A DNA stretch of 18,294 nt from Omnitrophica WOR_2 bacterium RIFCSPLOWO2_12_FULL_51_8 (GTDB lineage Bacteria; Omnitrophota; Gorgyraeia; Gygaellales; Profunditerraquicolaceae), in contig MHHD01000066.1 in assembly GCA_001805895.1 (NCBI GenBank), positions 1 through 18,294 on the forward strand. The letters are read 5' to 3'. Each line of letters starts with the position of its first letter. Position 1 is the stretch's first letter. Positions 14,028 to 18,294 of the stretch are shown here, one piece after another. The position numbers were made by a program, and so were the translations under genes. Below the pieces are notes generated by a model, which worked only from the letters and a program-made list of their open reading frames with translations, searched no databases and was not told where the DNA came from.

Positions 14028-14264
14028 ATGACCAAAGTAATATTGCCGGAATTAAGCGAGAACGCGGAAAAGGCAACGGTTTCCTACTGGTATTTCAAGG
14101 AAGGCGAAAAGGTGGGCGAAAAAGACGATTTAGTAGAGCTGGCTACTGATAAGGCCACCTTTAATTTACCCAGCCCCTGCTCCGGTACTTTGGCGGAAAT
14201 CTTTTTCCGGGAAGGCGATACCGTGCGCCCCGGTGAAACAATGGCAGTTATCGACGAGAGCTAA
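14028..14264 (+). CDS. free-standing lipoyl-domain protein
   Basis: A 78-aa protein that consists of a single E2-type lipoyl domain. Its centre ELATDKATFNLPSP (37-50) carries the modification lysine K42 in the DKA motif, and the symmetric second half SGTLAEIFFREGDTVRPGE follows. There is no peripheral-subunit-binding domain, linker or acyltransferase domain, unlike a normal E2. A strong GGAGG at 14017-14021 precedes the ATG, so the short form is intended, not a broken E2. It lies between lipB and a ketosynthase-like gene, which starts 2 bases after its stop. Lipoylation is favoured over biotinylation by the DKA motif and by the lipB and lpdA neighbours. The process it serves is unknown. Confidence 0.88.
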   Translation: MTKVILPELSENAEKATVSYWYFKEGEKVGEKDDLVELATDKATFNLPSPCSGTLAEIFFREGDTVRPGETMAVIDES

Positions 14265-14266
14265 AG

Positions 14267-15499
14267 ATGGCTGGCCAAGAGGCGGTAATCACCGGGATTG
14301 GCGTGGTCGCCCCCAATGGGATCGGCAAAGAAAATTTCTGGCAGGGCCTGGAAGAGGGCAGGAGCGCCATAGGCAAAATTTCCTCCTTTGACGCCGGCAA
14401 GTTTTCCGTAAATGCGGCCGCAGAAGTGCGCAGCCTTGGCGAAGAAACCATTCTGGGAGGGAAGGGCCTGCGCAACTTAGACAGAAGCGCGCTGATGCTG
14501 CTGGTTGCCGCGAAATTAGCCATCGCTGATGCGGGGTTAGAGATTAACGACGGCAATACCGACCGCGTCGGCGTATCCTGCGGCACTACCTTTCCCCATC
14601 TTTGGTCAATTCTAGAATTTAACAAAGAGGTGTTTAAGGAAGGGTTGGATTTTGCCAGCCCGGCGTTTTTCCCATCTACAGTCATCAATGCCGCCTCTTC
14701 GCATGTCTCCATCCGTTTCAATATCCAGGGATTTAACGCCACTACCTCTACCGGATATACCTCCGGCCTTACCGCCATAAAGTACGCGCTGGATGCCTTA
14801 AAAACCGAAAAAGCGGAAATTATTCTGGCCGGCGGCGTTGAAGTTCTGACAAACTTCTTATTTTTTGGCTTTCAGAAGTTAGGCTATATGGCCGGCCTGA
14901 AGGGAGAGGCCGTAAGCTGCCCTTTTGACAAGCGCAGGAACGGCCCTATTTTAGGAGAAGGCGCGGTGATCTTTTGTTTAGAGGGCGAAGCCAGCGCCAG
15001 AAAACGCAAGGCCATGATTTTTGCCCGCGTCAAAAGCGCGGTTAACTTTTTCGACGCCAGTAAAATGGGGAGAATTCATCCTGAAGGTATCGGTCTGGAA
15101 ACCGCGATCAAAGACTCTCTTGAGCAGGCGCGGGTAGGCCCTGATGATATTGATTATATTTCTGCCTGCGCGAATTCTTCTCTGGATATGGACAAAATCG
15201 AAGCCAAGGCGTTAAAAAAAGTTTTCGGAAAATCGCTGGATAGAATTCCCGCAAGCTCCATTAAGTCAATGTTAGGCGAAACTATTTCCGCCTCCAGCGT
15301 CCTGCAGGCTGCCTCTTGCGTCGGGGCAATGCGGCGGGGGGTCATCCCCCCGACGGTTAATTACAAAACTAAGGACCCGGAATGCGATATTGATTGCGTG
15401 CCGAACAAGGCGCAAAAAAAAGATGTCAATCTTGCCCTGGTAACCTCCTTTGGCCCGGGCGGATATAATGCCGCCAGCGTCCTGGAAAGGTATAATTAA
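14267..15499 (+). CDS. ketosynthase-like protein lacking the catalytic triad (KS-beta / chain-length-factor-like)
   Basis: A 410-aa thiolase-fold protein of the FabF type along its whole length (VITGIGVVAPNGIGKENFW at the start; VIPPTVNYKTKDPECDIDCV near the end). All three catalytic residues are replaced: the nucleophile cysteine position is Y164 (STGYTSG against the usual TACASG), the first histidine is C301 (SACANSS against AHGTGT), and the second is E338 (MLGETI against GHxxG). The structural lysine K333 in SIKSMLG remains. The phenylalanine/glycine gate reads FGPGGYN. This resembles the KS-beta (chain-length factor) subunits of type II polyketide and aryl-polyene systems, which pair with an active KS-alpha; the intact ketosynthase at 16958 is the obvious partner. 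The heterodimer is inferred, not shown. Confidence 0.86.
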   Translation: MAGQEAVITGIGVVAPNGIGKENFWQGLEEGRSAIGKISSFDAGKFSVNAAAEVRSLGEETILGGKGLRNLDRSALMLLVAAKLAIADAGLEINDGNTDRVGVSCGTTFPHLWSILEFNKEVFKEGLDFASPAFFPSTVINAASSHVSIRFNIQGFNATTSTGYTSGLTAIKYALDALKTEKAEIILAGGVEVLTNFLFFGFQKLGYMAGLKGEAVSCPFDKRRNGPILGEGAVIFCLEGEASARKRKAMIFARVKSAVNFFDASKMGRIHPEGIGLETAIKDSLEQARVGPDDIDYISACANSSLDMDKIEAKALKKVFGKSLDRIPASSIKSMLGETISASSVLQAASCVGAMRRGVIPPTVNYKTKDPECDIDCVPNKAQKKDVNLALVTSFGPGGYNAASVLERYN

Positions 15500-16246
15500 A
15501 TGCGGGGGCTCAAAAATAAAACAGCGATTATCACCGGCGGCTCGCGCGGCATCGGCCGGGCCTGTTGCTTAGCCTTTGCCCGGGAGGGCGCGAACATAGC
15601 TTTTACTTACAATAAAAGCCGGCAGGAAGCCGAAAAGATAAAAGAGGAAATCTTAAGTCTGGGCGCGGAACCTTTAAGTTTCCAGGCGGATGTGAAAGAT
15701 TATACGCAGTGCCGGAAAGTAATCGAAGACACTTTGGCTAAATTCGGAAAAATAGATATTCTGATTAACAACGCCGGGATTACCAAAGACCGCGCCCTTT
15801 TTATGATGACCCTGGAGGAATGGAAGGAAGTAATTGACACAAACTTAGGCGGCACCTTCAATATGACCCGCGCCGCCATCACTACGTTGATGAAACAGAA
15901 AGAAGGCTGTATCATTAATATGAGCTCGGTCAGCGGCCTGATCGGCTTGAGCAAGCAGTCAAATTACAGCGCTTCTAAGGCCGGGATTATCGGTTTTTCC
16001 AAGGCGCTGGCAAAGGAAGTCGCGCCATTAAATATCCGGGTGAATGCCGTCTGCCCTGGTTTTATCGAGACCGATATGACCGCGGCGCTAAATGAAAATA
16101 TGAAGAAGCAGATTCTGGAGCTCATCCCGGAGAAAAGGCTGGGCCGGCCGGAAGAGGTAGCCGAGCTTTGCGTATTCCTGGCTTCCGGAAAAGCCGCATA
16201 CATCGCCGGAGAAGCAATAAAAATTGACGGAGGTTTAGCGATCTAA
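15500..16246 (+). CDS. fabG: 3-oxoacyl-[ACP] reductase
   Basis: A 248-aa short-chain dehydrogenase that would reduce beta-ketoacyl-ACP to beta-hydroxyacyl-ACP with NADPH. Landmarks: cofactor motif TGGSRGIG (12-19), NNAGI (90-94), N115 in DTNLGGTFN, catalytic S143 in NMSSVSG, Y156 and K160 in NYSASKAG, PGFIETDM (186-193) and the end IDGGLAI. R16 in the glycine motif fits NADPH use. The start follows the preceding stop with no gap. Because it sits inside a KS-beta/KS-alpha cluster, it is more likely the cluster's ketoreductase than the only housekeeping FabG. Confidence 0.92.
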   Translation: MRGLKNKTAIITGGSRGIGRACCLAFAREGANIAFTYNKSRQEAEKIKEEILSLGAEPLSFQADVKDYTQCRKVIEDTLAKFGKIDILINNAGITKDRALFMMTLEEWKEVIDTNLGGTFNMTRAAITTLMKQKEGCIINMSSVSGLIGLSKQSNYSASKAGIIGFSKALAKEVAPLNIRVNAVCPGFIETDMTAALNENMKKQILELIPEKRLGRPEEVAELCVFLASGKAAYIAGEAIKIDGGLAI

Positions 16247-16259
16247 AAGAGAGGCAACT

Positions 16260-16511
16260 ATGAAAAACGACCTTGAAACAATCAAGAAGGAAATAAGAGG
16301 GCTGGTTTCGGAGCTCGCGGAAATCCCGGTGAAAGACTTAAGAGATACAGCCAGGTTTGCCGAAGACCTAGGGATTGACAGCATGAAGGCGCTGGAGATA
16401 GTGGCGGCGGTAGAAAAGAAGTACCGGGTGATTGTCCCGGAGGAGGAAATTCCCACTATCCGTTCCCTCCAGCAGATGTTCGTCCTGATAGAAAAATTGC
16501 TCAATAAATAA
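16260..16511 (+). CDS. acyl carrier protein
   Basis: An 83-aa four-helix carrier protein. The phosphopantetheine attachment serine is S41 in DLGIDSMKALEIV (36-48). The sequence departs from housekeeping AcpP, which usually reads GADSLDTVELVM, so it is probably the dedicated carrier of this cluster. GAGAGGC precedes the ATG at a good distance. It carries chains between the ketosynthase pair, FabG and FabZ, and could also supply octanoyl groups to LipB encoded upstream, though that is only an inference. Confidence 0.92.
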   Translation: MKNDLETIKKEIRGLVSELAEIPVKDLRDTARFAEDLGIDSMKALEIVAAVEKKYRVIVPEEEIPTIRSLQQMFVLIEKLLNK

Positions 16512-16512
16512 T

Positions 16513-16965
16513 ATGCCCGAGGAATGGGATTTCAAGAGAATTCAGAGCATCCTGCCGCAAAGATACCCTTTTCTTTTCATCGATAAAGTCCTGCATGCCG
16601 ACGCAATCAAAAAAAAAGCGACCTGCCTGAAAAACGTCACCATCAACGATTATTTTTTTGAGGGCCATTTCCCGGAAAATCCGGTAATGCCGGGCGCCTT
16701 AATCCTGGAGGCAATGGCGCAGGCAGGGATTGTGCTCTACGCGGTAATCAAGCCGGAAATTGCCGCCAAGCACCCCGATTATTATTTAGGCAAGGTAGAG
16801 GTAAAATTCCTAAACCCGGTCAGGGCCGGAGACCAGCTTATTATTGAGGCGCAGGGGGTAAAAATCTTCGATAACGCCGGCATAATAAATGCTAAGGCAA
16901 AAGTAGGCGAAAAAATAGCGGCAGAGGCGCAGATTGTCTTTGGGGTAAAGGCAAGGCATGGATAG
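16513..16965 (+). CDS. fabZ: 3-hydroxyacyl-[ACP] dehydratase, FabZ-like
   Basis: A 150-aa hotdog-fold dehydratase removing water from beta-hydroxyacyl-ACP. Landmarks: ILPQRYPFLFIDKV (13-26, with Q16 where most FabZ have histidine), catalytic H52 in EGHFPENPVMPG and E66 in LEAMAQAG, followed by KVEVKFLNPVRAGDQL. Length is typical for FabZ. It starts one base after the ACP stop and its last 8 bases overlap the next ketosynthase start. With no enoyl reductase in the cluster, repeated KS-KR-DH cycles could leave conjugated double bases of the chain unsaturated, as in polyene systems; this is inference. Confidence 0.92.
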   Translation: MPEEWDFKRIQSILPQRYPFLFIDKVLHADAIKKKATCLKNVTINDYFFEGHFPENPVMPGALILEAMAQAGIVLYAVIKPEIAAKHPDYYLGKVEVKFLNPVRAGDQLIIEAQGVKIFDNAGIINAKAKVGEKIAAEAQIVFGVKARHG

Positions 16966-18169
16966 AAGAGTCGCGGTAACCGGCTTAGGAGTAGTTTCTT
17001 CTATCGGCATCGGCAAGGCGGAATTCTGGGATAACCTGATCAAGGGCAAGGCCGGGATCAGCAAAGTCAGCCGTTTCGACACCTCTTCGTTTAAGCGCCA
17101 TTATGCCGGAGAAATCAAAGGTTTTAACCCGGAAGATTTTATCCCCAAGAATAAAATCAGGTTTCTCGGCCGGGCATCGCGCTTCGCGATTACCGCCGCC
17201 AAGCTTGCCCTGCAAGACGCGAAAATCCCCCTCTCGGAAATCAAAAATAAGAAAATCTGCGTGGCTGTGGGAACGACCATGGCGGAAGCCAGCGTAATGG
17301 ATGCCTCTACGGAGTTGTTTATCAGAGACTCTGCGGAGAAAATTACCTCCCGGCTAATGCTGAACGCCTTTGCGCCTTCCATCCCCAGGAACTTAGGGTT
17401 CTTCTTGAAATCAAAAGGGGTGAATCTATTGATCCCCACTGCCTGCGCCGCGGGCAATTACGCCATCGGTTACTGTTTTGACCTGATCCGGAGCGGGGAA
17501 ACCAGCCTGGCAATTGCCGCCGGCTCAGACGCCTTGTCGCAGGTGGCCTTCCAGGGGTTTCAGAAATTATACGCCATGGCGCCGGAAGTTTGCGCCCCCT
17601 TTGATAAAAACCGCAAAGGCATGCTTTTAGGCGAAGGCGCCGGGGTGTTAATCCTGGAATCTTTCGCCAGGGCCAAGGCAAGGAACGCCCCTATTTACGT
17701 AGAGGTCTTAGGCTATGGCCTTTCCTGCGACGCGCACCACATCACCATCCCTAAAAGCGCCGGGATAAAGAAAGCGATGGAAAAGGCCCTGAAAAATTCC
17801 AATCTCAACGTCAAGGATCTCGGTTATATCAGCGCCCACGGCACCGGCACTATCCAGAATGACAAAGAGGAATCCGCGGCAATCAAAGAATTATTTGCCG
17901 GCTGCTGCCGGGATATCCCGGTAAGCTCGATTAAGTCAATGCTCGGACACTGTATGGGCGCCGCCTCCAGCATCGAAGCCATTAGCTGCTGCCTGGCCTT
18001 AAAAGACGGCGTCATCCCCCCCACGATAAATTTTAAGACCCCTGACCCGGAGTGCGATCTTGACTGCGTGCCGAATCAGGCCAGACGAACGCCGATAAAG
18101 ACTGCCCTGAATAACAGCTTTGCCTTCGGAGGGAACAATTGTTGCGTGGTGTTTTCTACAGCCAGATAA
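16958..18169 (+). CDS. beta-ketoacyl-ACP synthase, FabF/KS-alpha type
   Basis: A 403-aa condensing enzyme that elongates acyl-ACP with malonyl-ACP. The catalytic set is intact: C163 in PTACAAGNYAIGY, H294 in SAHGTGTIQND, K326 in SIKSMLG and H331 in LGHCMGAAS; the gate reads FAFGGNN. It has the same overall layout and matching end (VIPPTINFKTPDPECDLDCV) as the inactive paralogue at 14267, suggesting an ancient duplication within the cluster. The start ATG 16958 overlaps the fabZ stop. It is the last gene before a strong terminator. FabF of primary metabolism is an alternative, but the partner KS-beta-like gene favours an active KS-alpha role. Confidence 0.92.
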   Translation: MDRRVAVTGLGVVSSIGIGKAEFWDNLIKGKAGISKVSRFDTSSFKRHYAGEIKGFNPEDFIPKNKIRFLGRASRFAITAAKLALQDAKIPLSEIKNKKICVAVGTTMAEASVMDASTELFIRDSAEKITSRLMLNAFAPSIPRNLGFFLKSKGVNLLIPTACAAGNYAIGYCFDLIRSGETSLAIAAGSDALSQVAFQGFQKLYAMAPEVCAPFDKNRKGMLLGEGAGVLILESFARAKARNAPIYVEVLGYGLSCDAHHITIPKSAGIKKAMEKALKNSNLNVKDLGYISAHGTGTIQNDKEESAAIKELFAGCCRDIPVSSIKSMLGHCMGAASSIEAISCCLALKDGVIPPTINFKTPDPECDLDCVPNQARRTPIKTALNNSFAFGGNNCCVVFSTAR

Positions 18170-18186
18170 AAAAACTCATTTTTCCC

Positions 18187-18214
18187 TTGAAATTTCCCCA
18201 GGATATGTTATATT
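18187..18214 (+). promoter_or_regulatory. possible sigma-70-like promoter
   Basis: TTGAAA at 18187-18192 and TATATT at 18209-18214 are separated by 16 bases. Both boxes are close to consensus. Transcription would start close to 18221, the first base of the terminator stem, so any product would be very short, or the boxes could be chance AT-rich sequence. Confidence 0.3.
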
Positions 18215-18220
18215 TCTCCT

Positions 18221-18267
18221 ACAGGGTCAGACCGAAAAAAAAGAGGAGGTCTGGCCCTGTTTTTTTT
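18221..18267 (+). terminator. rho-independent terminator after the ketosynthase gene
   Basis: ACAGGGTCAGACC (18221-18233) pairs with GGTCTGGCCCTGT (18248-18260) along 13 bp with one G-T wobble, over a 14-base purine-rich loop, and eight T residues follow (18260-18267). It ends the operon that runs from the lipoyl genes to the ketosynthase. The stem sequence could also be a dispersed hairpin repeat used as a terminator. Confidence 0.85.
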
Positions 18268-18294
18268 CTACCTTGAGGCAGGTAAATGCAAAAG

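Noticed and set aside
14028..14264. Lipoyl-domain gene as a fragment of a broken E2 gene
   Set aside because: It has its own strong ribosome-binding site, a clean stop and a neighbour starting 2 bases later, with no E2 remnant nearby.

Overview
The window is a dense bacterial chromosomal segment with every recognisable gene on the + strand. It carries the 3' part of a spc/alpha ribosomal-protein operon, then a set of central-metabolism genes, then a small type II fatty-acid/polyketide-like cluster. Roughly half G+C by eye. TGA, TAG and TAA are all used as normal stops. A secY-adk-map-infA-rpmJ-rpsM-rpsK-rpsD-rpoA-rplQ order is plainly bacterial. The two-subunit LeuCD-type aconitase-family pair and the gene mixture resemble uncultured lineages such as Omnitrophota (PVC neighbourhood). 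That taxonomic guess is an inference of low to moderate confidence; nothing in the window settles it.

Layout. 1-656: C-terminal part of secY, with an in-frame TGA at 51-53. 657-814: gap with inverted GGTTTCG repeats and a terminator-like hairpin. 815-5629: adk, map, infA, rpmJ, rpsM, rpsK, rpsD, rpoA, rplQ, tightly packed and partly overlapping. 5642-8071: a class I aminotransferase followed directly by a LeuC/aconitase-type large subunit. 8073-8255: dispersed repeat copy 1. 8270-9316: a pilT ATPase gene that separates the large subunit from its small subunit. 9313-10890: small subunit and isocitrate dehydrogenase. 10890-10946: a second repeat family. 10958-11884: malate dehydrogenase interrupted by an in-frame TAG. 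11900-12035: repeat copy 2, inverted relative to copy 1. 12044-18169: dihydrolipoamide dehydrogenase, lipB, a free-standing lipoyl domain, a ketosynthase lacking its catalytic residues, fabG, ACP, fabZ and an intact ketosynthase, ending in a strong terminator at 18221-18267.

How it fits together. The aconitase-type pair, isocitrate dehydrogenase, malate dehydrogenase and aspartate-type aminotransferase fit the oxaloacetate/citrate/2-oxoglutarate part of the TCA cycle and its link to amino acids. Dihydrolipoamide dehydrogenase, LipB and the lipoyl domain form a lipoyl module, but the E1/E2 enzymes are not here. The last five genes are KS-beta-like, ketoreductase, ACP, dehydratase and KS-alpha. 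They lack FabD, FabH and enoyl reductase, so they look like an accessory type II acyl or polyene system that relies on the housekeeping FAS for malonyl-ACP. LipB draws octanoyl groups from ACP, which makes the shared operon of lipoyl and acyl modules the most interesting feature of the window.

There is no non-coding stretch longer than 300 bases. The longest gaps (about 160-200 bases, at 657-814, 8072-8269 and 11885-12043) all contain repeats or hairpins. I saw no tRNA, rRNA, CRISPR array or transposase gene.
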